64,000 bases of DNA from S5-327 sp965116015 (GTDB taxonomy: Bacteria; Chloroflexota; Dehalococcoidia; Lucifugimonadales; Australimonadaceae). Below, one piece after another: positions 24,795 through 33,796 of this stretch (the stretch's first letter is position 1; each line of letters begins with the position of its first letter). The stretch spans positions 806,001 through 870,000 of the forward strand of contig OZ220477.1 in assembly GCA_965116015.1 (NCBI GenBank). The letters are read 5' to 3'. The notes under the pieces were generated by a model, which was given only the letters and a program-made list of their open reading frames with translations, was not told the DNA's origin and did not search any database. Made by a program: the position numbers and the translations under genes.

Positions 24795-25802
24795 CTAGAG
24801 CCCTGCCGCCGCCTTGTTCGCAGCGTACACGCTCTGAGCCACCGGAACGTACCCCGCCTCGCTCGTCAGCGCGTACCCGTGATCCATGTAGTACTCAACG
24901 AACCCCTCAACCTCCGCGCGCTCAAGGCTCCCCACGTTCACATAGATGAACAGCGGCCGCGACAGCGTGTAAGAACCATCCTCTATCGTCGACGGCTCAG
25001 GAACTACGCACCCCTCGCCCCCATCTACCCCAACCACCTTCAAACTCTCCTGATTCTCAAGGTAGTACGCATACCCAAAGTACCCAAGCGAACCCCTGTC
25101 TCCCGCTATCCCCCTTACCAGCACGTTGTCGTCCGCCGACGCCGTGTAGTCCGAACGCGAAACCTGAGACTCCCCATTGACCTCTTCCGTGAAGTAGTCG
25201 AACGTCCCAGAATCCGTGTCCGGCCCGTACAGCCGCAACCGGCGATCCGGAAACCCAGACCGCACCTCGCTCCAGTTGTCTATCTCCGAACCAGGCTTCC
25301 AGATCGCGTTCAGCTCCTCAACCGTCAGACACTCCACAAAGTCATTCTCCGGATGCGCCAGAACCGACAAACCATCTGTGCCTATCCGCATCTCGATGTA
25401 CTCAACGCCGTTCGACAACGCCGCCTCGCTCTCGCTCGCCTTGATCGGACGCGACGCGTTCGATATATCCGTCTCCCCCACCGTGAACCGCTTGAATCCC
25501 CCTCCTGTCCCAGACACCGCCACATTCACCTGAACCCCCGGCTGTCCCTTCCGGAACTCCTCCGCAACCGCCTGCGTCACCGGAAACACCGTCGACGACC
25601 CATCAACCTGTATCGTCCCTCTCAGCTCCTCCATCATCACATCCACCTCAACCATCGGCGTGGCCGTAGGCGCAGCCGACGCGCTTGTAGGTGTAGCCGT
25701 AGGAGTTGGCGTGGGATCCGACGCGCACGCCGCAACAAGCAACGCCACAAGGGCTACAGCGCCAAAAGCCAAACCTCTGTGCAAGTGCTTCCTGGGACTC
25801 AT
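24795..25802 (-). CDS. pstS: Phosphate-binding lipoprotein PstS
   Basis: A 335-residue periplasmic-binding protein with a lipoprotein signal (LVALLVAACASD, Cys26), a Thr/Pro/Ala-rich linker, and the phosphate-binding fold: IQVDGSSTVFPVTQAVAEEF, VSGTGGGFKRF, DISNASRPIK and DSGTFDYFTEEV are the phosphate-contacting segments. It delivers phosphate to PstCA. AGGGAGGAAC precedes the ATG. The sequence just upstream belongs to the broken junction with the response-regulator remnant, yet keeps a GTTAAC-containing stretch that may be part of its promoter. Confidence 0.95.
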   Translation of the reverse strand: MSPRKHLHRGLAFGAVALVALLVAACASDPTPTPTATPTSASAAPTATPMVEVDVMMEELRGTIQVDGSSTVFPVTQAVAEEFRKGQPGVQVNVAVSGTGGGFKRFTVGETDISNASRPIKASESEAALSNGVEYIEMRIGTDGLSVLAHPENDFVECLTVEELNAIWKPGSEIDNWSEVRSGFPDRRLRLYGPDTDSGTFDYFTEEVNGESQVSRSDYTASADDNVLVRGIAGDRGSLGYFGYAYYLENQESLKVVGVDGGEGCVVPEPSTIEDGSYTLSRPLFIYVNVGSLERAEVEGFVEYYMDHGYALTSEAGYVPVAQSVYAANKAAAGL

Positions 25803-25872
25803 TGTTCCTCCCTGCTTGGTAGTTCGACCTCAACGGTACGGGAGCCAAGTTAACGCGCGAACTGAACCCCCA

Positions 25873-26163
25873 TTCGGCGCCAAGCTCGAGCCCGACTACC
25901 CTATCAATCTCTTCCCCCTTTGCCGTCAACATCAGAATCGGCGCATCGGACTCGCGGCGGAGGATGCGGCAGACCTCGAGGCCATCCATCTCAGGGAGCA
26001 TCAGATCAAGCGCCACGAGGTCGGGAGACGCCGAACGCGCAGTTTCGAGGCCGACGGCTCCGTCCTCAGCGGTAAGCACGTTGTACCCTTCACGCTCAAG
26101 GTTGTACTTCAGCGCTTCGAGGAGAGTCTCCTCATCTTCAATGATCAGAACGGTGCTGCTCAT
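25873..26163 (-). pseudogene. Truncated PhoB/RegX3-type response regulator (receiver only, incomplete)
   Basis: The first 97 residues are a clear OmpR-family receiver: VLIIEDEETLLEAL with the acidic pair, phospho-acceptor Asp in VALDLMLPEMDG, and the Thr in ILMLTAKGEE. Homology stops abruptly after GLELGAE, where a normal protein continues with DDYxxKPF and a winged-helix domain. The conserved Lys and the whole DNA-binding half are missing. The frame then runs out through the pstS promoter into antiframe pstS sequence and stops at 25648. No histidine kinase is nearby. A deletion joining the receiver to the pstS promoter explains this best. Confidence 0.8.
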
Positions 26164-26243
26164 CCCTCTACGTCCTCAGGCCGCCTGTGTCGCGCCGACA
26201 GCTCGTCCTCGCTGTCATTCTATGGCTCTCCTTGCTACAGCCT

Positions 26244-26261
26244 GATTAAGTGCTTGTTAAG
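26244..26261 (-). promoter_or_regulatory. Pho-box-like direct repeat
   Basis: On the minus strand CTTAACA and CTTAATC are direct repeats with starts 11 bases apart, the arrangement of Pho boxes bound by PhoB/PhoP-type regulators. The site lies about 80-100 bases upstream of the truncated response regulator, implying that the original regulator was autoregulated. Confidence 0.55.
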
Positions 26262-26298
26262 AGTCTTCTCCTGGACGCGGGCAGGAGAGCAGAGGCGG

Positions 26299-26931
26299 CT
26301 AGTACGACTCAGCGCGGCAGATGCCTGCTTCTGGCCCTTGGCTGCCCCGGTATGCCTCCGTGAACTCGCGGAGCTGGTTGGCGTCGAAGCTCTCAAGAGG
26401 CAGCGCCCGTCCCCACACTGTTGCAGCGACCCGATACGTCATATCCGCATAGGAGCCTGCCACTATGCACTGGTTGCCCATTTCCCTCACGAACTGATTC
26501 ACGGCCCCAGCCAGCTCGGGGTCGCCCGGCTGGTGCCAGATGACGACCCCCCCATGCTCCATATTGTGGATGACGCGCTCGGGAACGAGCGTCTCGCCCT
26601 TGTAACCCCAGCCGGCGTGAGGCAGGTCGAAATGATGCCCTGAGGTGGGAGGGATACGTCCCGGTATGCCCTCAACCTCCTGATTCCAGACATACGGCGG
26701 TTGGTGCGCCGCGGGCAGAAGCGGAACGGCGTACCCGATCTCTGACCCCTCGCTGCGCAGGAACAGGAAGAGCGCTACGCCAACAGCTATCGCAAGAATC
26801 GCCGCGCCAACGTAGAAGAAGACTCTGTTTCGGCCTGTGCGCTGCTGCGCCTCGGCTCGTCGCTCGCGGGCGGATCGTGCGCGCCGCGATCCCTCTCGGC
26901 GGCGCTGGCGGTCGTCAGGTGTCGTCATCAT
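26299..26931 (-). CDS. DUF3105 membrane-anchored protein
   Basis: A 210-residue protein: a very basic cytoplasmic start, one membrane helix (VFFYVGAAILAIAVGVALFLFL), then an extracytoplasmic DUF3105 domain with the family pattern PPTSGHHFDLPHAGWG, NMEHGGVVIWHQP and the late cysteine pair region (GNQCIVAG). Histidines in these motifs suggest metal binding; function is not established. The ATG at 26931 is chosen because the much longer open frame overlaps the CcdA-like gene. It lies 8 bases after that gene, so the two are co-transcribed. Confidence 0.85.
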   Translation of the reverse strand: MMTTPDDRQRRREGSRRARSARERRAEAQQRTGRNRVFFYVGAAILAIAVGVALFLFLRSEGSEIGYAVPLLPAAHQPPYVWNQEVEGIPGRIPPTSGHHFDLPHAGWGYKGETLVPERVIHNMEHGGVVIWHQPGDPELAGAVNQFVREMGNQCIVAGSYADMTYRVAATVWGRALPLESFDANQLREFTEAYRGSQGPEAGICRAESY

Positions 26932-26939
26932 AGATCCAT

Positions 26940-27860
26940 TCAAAAGAGGTTGCGGATGCGCTCGAGCAATTCCCCAAGCGTCAACCAATAGTAGACGATG
27001 AATGCCCCTGAGATAAGCAACAGCACGGCGCTTGCTGTCCCAACGTAGGGGAGCGTTCGACGCAACGCCCCGACCGCGGCCGTCTTGAACACGGCCATGC
27101 CCACCGTCAACGCGAGGATAACCGACCCCATCCCCAACCCGTAGAGGAGGAACTGCAGCATCGAGTCGAGGAACGTATCCGCTGTGAACGTCCCTCCAAT
27201 TACCGCAAGGAAGATAGGCAGCGTGCAGCTCAGCGACGCTGTTCCGTAGGCGAGACCGAAGCTGAAGTAGCCTCCTATGCCGTCGCGGTTGGCCCCGCCC
27301 ACGCGGGCGGAGAGGCGGACAGCGAGCGCGGTGTACAACTTGCCGCCCGAAAGCAAGTAGGCGCCGACCACAGTGAGAAGCACGCCGATGGCGAGCCCTA
27401 TCCAGCTGAAGAAGCCAACCAGCCCCCGGGCGCCGAGTCCTATCGGAACGCCCACCGCCGCGAACATCAATACGAATCCCGCAGTAACCGTCGCCCCTAC
27501 GAGCAGCGCTCGCGAGAGCCGCCACAGAGCGCCGCGCTCCTCCACATCCTGATCGCCAAGGTAGAGACCGAGGTAGGCAGGGAGCATAGCGAAACCGCAC
27601 GGGTTGACCGACGACACCATTCCTGCGCTGAACGAGAAGCCGAACGGGAAAGCGTCGCCAACGCGTGAGAGGATGTTCCCAGAGCTTGCCGAGGCAGACT
27701 CGACATTGCTCGTAACGACGCCAAGCTGGGAACCCGTGAAGATGGCCCCTAGAACTGCTGCGCCGAGTGCGGCAACGAGCGCCGCTATCGGCCCCCACAC
27801 TGTCCAATCGCGCCAGTCGCGGCTGCCTGCGGTCGCCTGATTCATGGCCTCCCAACCCAT
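26940..27860 (-). CDS. CcdA/DsbD-type transmembrane thiol-reductant carrier
   Basis: A 306-residue membrane protein with about seven helices and the paired cysteines of the family: MVSSVNPCGFAMLPAYLGLYLG and GTASLSCTLPIFLAVIGG. CcdA carries reducing equivalents from cytoplasmic thioredoxin across the membrane for cytochrome c maturation or thiol repair. An extra N-terminal helix precedes the core; start may be MNQATAG five codons in. No thioredoxin-like or cytochrome gene is adjacent; its partner is the DUF3105 gene downstream, a pairing that suggests a shared envelope redox or metal task. Confidence 0.85.
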   Translation of the reverse strand: MGWEAMNQATAGSRDWRDWTVWGPIAALVAALGAAVLGAIFTGSQLGVVTSNVESASASSGNILSRVGDAFPFGFSFSAGMVSSVNPCGFAMLPAYLGLYLGDQDVEERGALWRLSRALLVGATVTAGFVLMFAAVGVPIGLGARGLVGFFSWIGLAIGVLLTVVGAYLLSGGKLYTALAVRLSARVGGANRDGIGGYFSFGLAYGTASLSCTLPIFLAVIGGTFTADTFLDSMLQFLLYGLGMGSVILALTVGMAVFKTAAVGALRRTLPYVGTASAVLLLISGAFIVYYWLTLGELLERIRNLF

Positions 27861-27944
27861 ACACTACTGTAGCAGCAAGAGCCGAAACGCCGCTAGCGGA
27901 GAGACAGGGCGGCGGCGCGGCGCCGCGCTTAGCCGGACAGGCTT

Positions 27945-29021
27945 TCAGCGCGCGGGGGAGTCTGGCAGCGTCCTCCAGACGTAGCCAGCGCCGGGAGCGA
28001 CCGAGAGACGCCACGCCGCCGGAAGCGCTGCGCGGCCGAATCGGCGCTCAGCCTCCTGGGACAGCTCCGCGTAAGCAGTCGCTCCTCCCGGCAGCTCGAG
28101 GACGAGCGTACGGCGCAGACCGGCGTCAATCGATCGGAGCAACCTTGCGTTCCCGTCAGGAGTGGGCCACGCATCAATGTCCCGGGACCGAGCCCCAGCT
28201 ATCACACGCTCGCCTTCCGCAAGCTGCAGGCCGGTCGCCTCTATCGCGATTCCCGACGCGTCGATAGCGGCGACACCCTCCTCTATTCCCATGACTCTCG
28301 CAGGGAGGATATTCCGAACGCCCATAAGCTCGCCGACTCTCGGCGACGCTGGGCGCCCGAACACCTCGTCGCGGGGGCCCGACTGCAGGATGACGCCATC
28401 GTCGAGCACGACCAGCTGCTGAGCAATCGAGTGCGCTTCGGCGAGATCGTGGGTGACAAGCGCTGTCGGCGTGGCGACGCGCGATTCCAATTCGAGCAGT
28501 TGCTCGGTGAGCACAGCGCGCGTAGGCGCGTCGAGCGCCGAGAAAGGCTCATCCAGGAGCAGAAACTCCGGCTCGGAGGCAAGAGCCCGTCCGAGAGCAA
28601 CCCGCTGTCGCTGGCCGCCGGACAGCTGCGCAGGCCGCCTCGCTTCGAGTCCGCCCAGACTCAGCGCTTCGACTAGCTCCCCAATGCGGGAGCGCGCCAA
28701 GCGCCGGCCGCCCCGCAATCCGTAGGCGATGTTCTCCTCAGCCGTGAGATGAGGGAACAGCGCGTAATCCTGGAACACGAACCCTGCGCGCCGCTTGCGG
28801 GGAGGCACATTGACGCCAGCAGCTCTATCGAACAGCACACTGCCATTGCAGGTGATCCTTCCCGAATCCGCTCCTGCCAGTCCTGCAATTGTGCGCAGTG
28901 TGAGCGTCTTCCCGGACCCCGACGGGCCAAGAATGGCCAATGTCGCTCCCTGCTCGACGCGCAAGTCTATAGCGACGCGAAACGAACCCGCCCGTGCCGT
29001 TGCTACAGCTTCTAGCGCCAT
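27945..29021 (-). CDS. modC: Molybdate ABC transporter ATP-binding protein ModC
   Basis: A 358-residue ABC ATPase: Walker A GPSGSGKTLT, Q-loop FVFQDYALFPHLT, signature LSGGQRQRVALGRAL, Walker B FLLLDEPFSALD, and a C-terminal TOBE/Mop-type domain after residue 230 (VRNILPARVMGIEEGVAAI), as in ModC. It drives molybdate (or tungstate) import for molybdopterin enzymes. The ATG at 29021 overlaps the end of modB by 10 bases. The longer open frame upstream is out-of-frame modB. Confidence 0.93.
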   Translation of the reverse strand: MALEAVATARAGSFRVAIDLRVEQGATLAILGPSGSGKTLTLRTIAGLAGADSGRITCNGSVLFDRAAGVNVPPRKRRAGFVFQDYALFPHLTAEENIAYGLRGGRRLARSRIGELVEALSLGGLEARRPAQLSGGQRQRVALGRALASEPEFLLLDEPFSALDAPTRAVLTEQLLELESRVATPTALVTHDLAEAHSIAQQLVVLDDGVILQSGPRDEVFGRPASPRVGELMGVRNILPARVMGIEEGVAAIDASGIAIEATGLQLAEGERVIAGARSRDIDAWPTPDGNARLLRSIDAGLRRTLVLELPGGATAYAELSQEAERRFGRAALPAAWRLSVAPGAGYVWRTLPDSPAR

Positions 29022-29680
29022 GGCAAGCGTCTGCCGCGAGCGGCGAGTCCCACAGCGGCAAGCAATCCAAATGCCGAGAGGGTGAGCGCTATGGCGAGCG
29101 CCTGCGCCTCGGCGGCATCGCCTAGCTGCACCGCTTCGTAGATGGCGATGGGCATCGTGCGGGTGCGTCCCGGAATGCTGCCAGCAATCATCAGGGTCGC
29201 GCCAAACTCGCCGACGGCCCGCGCCAGGCAAAGCGCTACGCCGGCCATAACCGACCGCCACGCCATGGGCAGAGTAACCGTGAGGAACAGGCCCAGTTCA
29301 GTCCTGCCCAACGTGCGCGCAGCATCTTCGAGATTCGGGTCGACTGCTTCGAACCCCGCTTGCGCTGTTCGAACGAGGAACGGAGCTGACACAAGGAACG
29401 CGGCGAGAACCGCCCCGCTCCAGCCGAACACGAAACTAAACCCAAAGGCCGCATCGAGCATCGACCCGATGAGCGAGTTCCTGCCAACCGCCTGCAGCAG
29501 GTAGTAACCCAGCACGCTAGGAGGCAAGACCATAGGAATCAGCACGGCAGTCGAGAGCGCGTCGCGGGTCAGGCTGCGCCTGCGCGAAAGCCACCAGGCA
29601 AGCGGGATGCCCAGAAGCGCCGCGAACAGAGCGCTCGTGAGACCCACCTGAAGGCTTAGCCGGAGCGCAATCCAGTCCAT
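29012..29680 (-). CDS. modB: Molybdate ABC transporter permease ModB
   Basis: A 222-residue permease with five helices, the P-rich segment VLIPMVLPPSVLGYYLL and the EAA loop (DAARTLGRTELGLFLTVTLPMAWRSV) of molybdate/sulfate permeases, ending ARAVGEFGATLMIAGSIPGRTRTMPIAIYE, the ModB/CysT signature. The ATG at 29680 is 11 bases after the modA stop. All three mod genes form one tight operon. Length is normal for ModB. Confidence 0.93.
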   Translation of the reverse strand: MDWIALRLSLQVGLTSALFAALLGIPLAWWLSRRRSLTRDALSTAVLIPMVLPPSVLGYYLLQAVGRNSLIGSMLDAAFGFSFVFGWSGAVLAAFLVSAPFLVRTAQAGFEAVDPNLEDAARTLGRTELGLFLTVTLPMAWRSVMAGVALCLARAVGEFGATLMIAGSIPGRTRTMPIAIYEAVQLGDAAEAQALAIALTLSAFGLLAAVGLAARGRRLPWR

Positions 29681-29691
29681 CCGCTCTCTAT

Positions 29692-30516
29692 CTACTTCCT
29701 CTTCGCGTCCTCGACGCCGTTGAGCGAGGCATAACCATAGCGCTCCCACGCCTCCCCGCTAGCCTCGCCTCGCGCATAGGTGAGGAACCGCTCTGCGAGA
29801 CCGGCCTGCGGCGACGCGCTCACAACGCCCGCCGTTACTACAAGATCGGCGCTCGCTTTAGGGGGAAGCGGGGCGAGGCGGCGTAGTTTCGGCTCGCCGG
29901 ACGCCAGAGCTAGCGAAAGCGGCACGAATCCGAGGTCGGCGCTGCCGGCGGCGACGAACTGCAACGTCTGAGCCGCATTCTCGCCGTACACGATGCGACT
30001 GGCGATGATGTCCCACATCCCCGCGTTGCGCAAGTACTGCCGCGCCGCGGCGCCATACGGAGCAAGCTCCGGATTCGCCAGCGCCACATGCCGGATGAAA
30101 GGCTCAGCCGCGAATTCGGCAGCATCGTCGAGAGCGGAATTAGGGGAGGGAGGGAGTGTCGTAACAGCAACGAGTTCCCCTCGCGCCAGTCCGGCGATGC
30201 TGTCTGGCGAGAGGATGCCGCTAGCTGCCAAAGCGTCGGTGAAGTGCTGGTCGGCTGAGATAAACAGATCCATCGGCGCTCCCTGGCGCAGCTGGGCGGC
30301 GAGAGTCCCAGAAGCTCCGGCGATGATCGTGATGTCGGAGTCGAAGCCCTGTGCTAGCTTCTCGACAGCAGGGCGCAAGCTGGCTGCGACGCCGATGGTT
30401 AGCGACGGTTCCGCTGCAGGCGCCCCGCATGCCGGGATTGCGCCAAGGAGCACAGCGATAAGCAGGAGGCGCTGCTGTAGGGCAGGGCAGGGGCCTCGAA
30501 AGGGGAGGCGGGGCAA
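29692..30516 (-). CDS. modA: Molybdate-binding lipoprotein ModA
   Basis: A 274-residue binding protein with signal LLLIAVLLGAIPACG (lipidated Cys30). Ligand-contact segments typical of ModA are visible: GVAASLRPAVEKLAQGF, GASGTLAAQLRQGAPMDLFISAD and VYGENAAQTLQFVAAGSADLGFVPLS. It captures molybdate or tungstate outside the membrane for ModBC. It is the first gene of modABC. No ModE box or molybdenum-cofactor riboswitch is obvious in the 270-base spacer upstream (30517-30785). Confidence 0.93.
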   Translation of the reverse strand: MPRLPFRGPCPALQQRLLLIAVLLGAIPACGAPAAEPSLTIGVAASLRPAVEKLAQGFDSDITIIAGASGTLAAQLRQGAPMDLFISADQHFTDALAASGILSPDSIAGLARGELVAVTTLPPSPNSALDDAAEFAAEPFIRHVALANPELAPYGAAARQYLRNAGMWDIIASRIVYGENAAQTLQFVAAGSADLGFVPLSLALASGEPKLRRLAPLPPKASADLVVTAGVVSASPQAGLAERFLTYARGEASGEAWERYGYASLNGVEDAKRK

Positions 30517-30695
30517 CCGTGTCTCCTTCGTCCCTTGGCATCATTCAGCGGGACTTCATCGTAACCGACTTTGCGCCCCAGGGGCCAGAGGGTTATCCAG
30601 CGATTCTCAGGAGATGTGGGAGCGCAATAGCAGAATGTTTATAGCAAATATCTATACAAGCTCTGTAAATCCGTAGCAGAATGCTAGCGATCTGC

Positions 30696-30724
30696 TTGAC
30701 TACTATCTTCGGGGCTGCTAGATT
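30696..30724 (+). promoter_or_regulatory. Sigma-70-type promoter
   Basis: TTGACT at 30696-30701 and TAGATT at 30719-30724 are separated by exactly 17 bases, upstream of the gene at 30786. It is the best vegetative promoter visible in the window, and an AGGAGGGA ribosome site follows. Confidence 0.65.
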
Positions 30725-30785
30725 CATGCTTGCGGCGGCGAACAAAGGCTAGTCAAACGCCTCCGAGGAACAACAGGAGGGACTC

Positions 30786-31577
30786 ATGGCGAAGCTAGGA
30801 CCGTACTCATATCCCGACATAAGGTTTGGGGATGCGGTGGAGATCGCAGGGCGGGTGCTCACGAAGTTCAAAGGGACGGTGAGCGTCAAGGGCCTCGCGT
30901 GGGAATTGGGAATGGCCGAGGGGAGCGGCACTCTGTTCGCCAAGGTTGCAGCGCTGCGCGATTTTGGCCTCGTGGAGGGAAGGGGAGAGCTGAGAATCTC
31001 GCAGCTGGCGCAGCGGGTCCTCCATCCCACTACCCCCGAGGAGGGGCAGCAGGCGAGAGCCGAAGCCTTCCAGCGCGTGGAACTGCTCCGGCAGCTCTAC
31101 ACGCGTTTCGAAGGGGAGACGCCGGACGACATGAGCCTGCTTGTGGGCTTGGAAGAGATCTCCCGCGCTCCTCGGGATGAAATCGTCCGTCGGGCGCCTC
31201 TCATCCAGAAGCACCTGACGGACGCGATCCGCGTGCTGGGCAGACCCGTGCAGGAAGAGAAGAAGAGAGAATATTCTGGGGCAGAACAGATAATTGCTGC
31301 GGGCCCCGTAGAATCTCGGGTGTCCAGTGAGCCGTCTGAAGATGGACTGCGGGTGCTCGCCGCTGGACGGAGCCTCTCCGTTCCGCTCACTCCCCAGTAC
31401 ATCGAAGTAGCGATCACCCTGCTGCGGACTCTACAAGCTGAGCTGCGCGAAGAGGCCGATGAGGACATCTGCAACGACGACGGGCTCGACTTCGATGCCG
31501 AGAACGGCTTCCATGCGTCCAGAATGCAGGCTTCCGAGCTCGAACTGGGGTCAACCGAGCAATTCGACATTCCGTAA
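30786..31577 (+). CDS. Putative winged-helix DNA-binding protein
   Basis: A 263-residue soluble protein. Residues 15-90 read as a winged helix: an initial helix (DAVEIAGRVLTKF), GTVSVKGLAWELGM, FAKVAALRDFGLVEGRGELRISQLAQRVLHP, the last resembling the wing and following helix of archaeal-type regulators. The middle is charged and helical, and the C-terminus very acidic (ELREEADEDICNDDGLDFDAENG). It is monocistronic, with its own sigma-70 promoter and terminator, and is probably expressed well. I do not know a named family; regulator is an inference. Confidence 0.6.
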   Translation: MAKLGPYSYPDIRFGDAVEIAGRVLTKFKGTVSVKGLAWELGMAEGSGTLFAKVAALRDFGLVEGRGELRISQLAQRVLHPTTPEEGQQARAEAFQRVELLRQLYTRFEGETPDDMSLLVGLEEISRAPRDEIVRRAPLIQKHLTDAIRVLGRPVQEEKKREYSGAEQIIAAGPVESRVSSEPSEDGLRVLAAGRSLSVPLTPQYIEVAITLLRTLQAELREEADEDICNDDGLDFDAENGFHASRMQASELELGSTEQFDIP

Positions 31578-31597
31578 CCGACGCAAGGACATGCCGC

Positions 31598-31635
31598 AAA
31601 GGCCCGCCCCTGCTGCCAAGAGGCGGGCCTTTTTT
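31598..31635 (+). terminator. Rho-independent terminator
   Basis: AAAGGCCCGCC pairs with GGCGGGCCTTT around a 13-base loop and is followed directly by a run of T (31630-31635). It ends the winged-helix transcript 20 bases after the stop codon. Confidence 0.9.
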
Positions 31636-31713
31636 ATGGCGTGCTAGCAGAGGCAGCGTATCGAAAGAAGAGTGACGAGTGCGCGGCGATTCTTGCGGGC
31701 TAACGCTTACAGG

Positions 31714-33699
31714 CTAGCTCCCGCCGCCAAGGAACGCCTTCAGTCTCTCTGCTAAAGCGAGGCTCATGCCTCGCACCTGTGCGATGTCCTCCGCCGAAGC
31801 AGCTCGAACTCCTGCAACGCTGCCGAAGCGCTTGATAAGTTCGCGCCGTTTCTTCGGGCCGACGCCGGGCGCTTGATCGATCCTTGACGCGATAGCCGCC
31901 TTCGAACGCCGCTGGCGATGGTAAGTGATCGCGAACCGATGCGCCTCGTCGCGAATCCGCTGGACCAAGTAGAGGCCTTGGGACTGCCGTGGAAGAAGCA
32001 CCGGCTCCGCCATCTGCGGCAAAAACACTTCTTCCTCTCGCTTCGCCAGTGAGCAGAGCGGGATATCGGTGATGCCAAGTTCAAGGAACGTCTCTTGCGC
32101 AGCTCCAAGATGCCCCTTGCCTCCATCGATAATCACCAGGCTCGGCGCGAAGCCAAACGACTCGCGTGTCCCCGCAATTCCACCAGATATCCCCACATAG
32201 TAGGGAGCGGGAGGCTCCGCAGCGATGCGCGCCGAGACGTGTCCGGTTGCGCCAGCGTTCGGCGCAGCCGCGGCGTAAGCGGCGGCCGCCTCACGGCGAG
32301 CCTCGCCGAGGCGTCGGAACCTCCGCCGCAGCATCTCGCGCATAGAGGCGTAGTCATCAACCCCATCAACCCCTTTAATCTGAAAGCGGCGGTAGTGGCC
32401 ATTCTTGGGACGTCCGTTCTCGAACACGACCATGCTGCCCACAGAATGCGCGCCTTGGATATTCGATATGTCGTAGCACTCGATGCGGTCGGGCAGCGTC
32501 GGGAGCGTCAGGGCTTCCTGGAGCTCAACGAGCGCCTGCAGCACCTTGTCCGCTTCGTTGAGCCACTTGATCCGCCGCTGCGTCAAGGCTTCGCGAGCGT
32601 TCCCTGCAGCCATCTCCACCAACCGCCGGCGCGGCCCTCGCTGCGGACGAGTTACCGCCACCCGTCGACCACGTTTGCCGGCCAGCCACTGCTCGATCGC
32701 CGGGGCATTCTCCACCTCATGCTGTAGGAGCACGGCGGCCGGCACATCGGTGGAAGCCTCGTAGTACTGCTGCACGAAGTGCTCAAGCAAGAGCGGCTCT
32801 TCTTCCGCCTCCCCACCCTCCATAAGGAAGTGGTCGCGGTCAATCAACTTGCCGTGACGCACCTTGAAGAGCTCGACCCACGCCTCTCCCTTGTCGTAGG
32901 CAAGCGCGACGACGTCCGCGTCCTCCTGCCGATCGGAGACGACGCGCTGGCTCTGGGAGACCGATTCGATGGCCCTAATCTGGTCCCGTAGGATGGCGGC
33001 GCGCTCGAACTCCAAGCGCTCAGCCGCGTCGTTCATCTTGACCCGAATACTGCCTGCGACGGCTTCCGAGTCACCCTCCAGGAACTGCACGACCTCGCGG
33101 ATAACCTCCAAGTACTCCCGGCGATCGACTGCGCCAATGCACGGGCCAACGCAACGGTGGATGTGGTATTCGAGGCAAGGGCGTTCGTCGTCGCCGGTGA
33201 TGAGTTTCGTACACGAGCGATAAGGAAAGAGCTTCTTGAGCAAGTCCATCGTCTTGCGCACCGAGCTAGCGCTGGCGAACGGCCCGAAATACCGTGCGCC
33301 GTCGGCCAGGACACGCCGCGTGAAGTAGACCTGCGGAAACTCCTCCGACAGGTCTATTTTGATATAGGGATACGTCTTGTCGTCTTTCAGGCGAGCGTTA
33401 TAGAAGGGTTTCCGCTGCTTAATCAGTAGGTTCTCGAGCAGCAGCGCCTCTTGGACTGTCTCAGTGACGATGAACTCGAAATCGGCGATGCGAAGCGCCA
33501 TCGCCTGCACCTTCGGCTCTTTGCCGTATGGAGTTTGGAAGTACGAGCGGACACGGTTACGCAAGCTGGCGGCCTTGCCAACGTAGATAACGGCGTCCTT
33601 CGCGTCCTTCATGAGGTATACGCCGGGACTCGTCGGCAGCGCGCTCAAGCGATCAGCGAACGCTTTCGTTCGCGCCTCCTTACGCACAGGGGTGGTCAT
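31714..33699 (-). CDS. uvrC: Excinuclease ABC subunit C
   Basis: A 661-residue protein with the full UvrC layout: an N-terminal GIY-YIG nuclease (SPGVYLMKDAKDAVIYVGKA, residues 24-43) for the 3' cut, the Cys cluster region (CLEYHIHRCVGPCIG), a UVR motif that binds UvrB, the RNase-H-like nuclease (IECYDISNIQGAHSVGSMVV) for the 5' cut, and tandem helix-hairpin-helix motifs at the end (APGVGPKKRRELIKRFGS). It incises DNA on both sides of bulky lesions in nucleotide excision repair. It is the last gene of a minus-strand run that starts near 36.4 kb. Confidence 0.97.
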   Translation of the reverse strand: MTTPVRKEARTKAFADRLSALPTSPGVYLMKDAKDAVIYVGKAASLRNRVRSYFQTPYGKEPKVQAMALRIADFEFIVTETVQEALLLENLLIKQRKPFYNARLKDDKTYPYIKIDLSEEFPQVYFTRRVLADGARYFGPFASASSVRKTMDLLKKLFPYRSCTKLITGDDERPCLEYHIHRCVGPCIGAVDRREYLEVIREVVQFLEGDSEAVAGSIRVKMNDAAERLEFERAAILRDQIRAIESVSQSQRVVSDRQEDADVVALAYDKGEAWVELFKVRHGKLIDRDHFLMEGGEAEEEPLLLEHFVQQYYEASTDVPAAVLLQHEVENAPAIEQWLAGKRGRRVAVTRPQRGPRRRLVEMAAGNAREALTQRRIKWLNEADKVLQALVELQEALTLPTLPDRIECYDISNIQGAHSVGSMVVFENGRPKNGHYRRFQIKGVDGVDDYASMREMLRRRFRRLGEARREAAAAYAAAAPNAGATGHVSARIAAEPPAPYYVGISGGIAGTRESFGFAPSLVIIDGGKGHLGAAQETFLELGITDIPLCSLAKREEEVFLPQMAEPVLLPRQSQGLYLVQRIRDEAHRFAITYHRQRRSKAAIASRIDQAPGVGPKKRRELIKRFGSVAGVRAASAEDIAQVRGMSLALAERLKAFLGGGS

Positions 33700-33796
33700 C
33701 GCCTTAGCAGTGTAACGCTTTGCGCCGCCAGAGAAAGGAGAGGGCGCACAGCCTTTAGAATGCTAAGCGCCGCCTAGGCCGCCAGGAAGCGGAGCC

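Noticed and set aside
26299..28014. A 571-residue minus-strand open frame
   Set aside because: Only its last 210 residues (DUF3105) are real; the rest is out-of-frame sequence of the CcdA-like gene.
30517..30785. Molybdenum-cofactor riboswitch or ModE site upstream of modA
   Set aside because: No matching palindrome or structured leader could be recognised.
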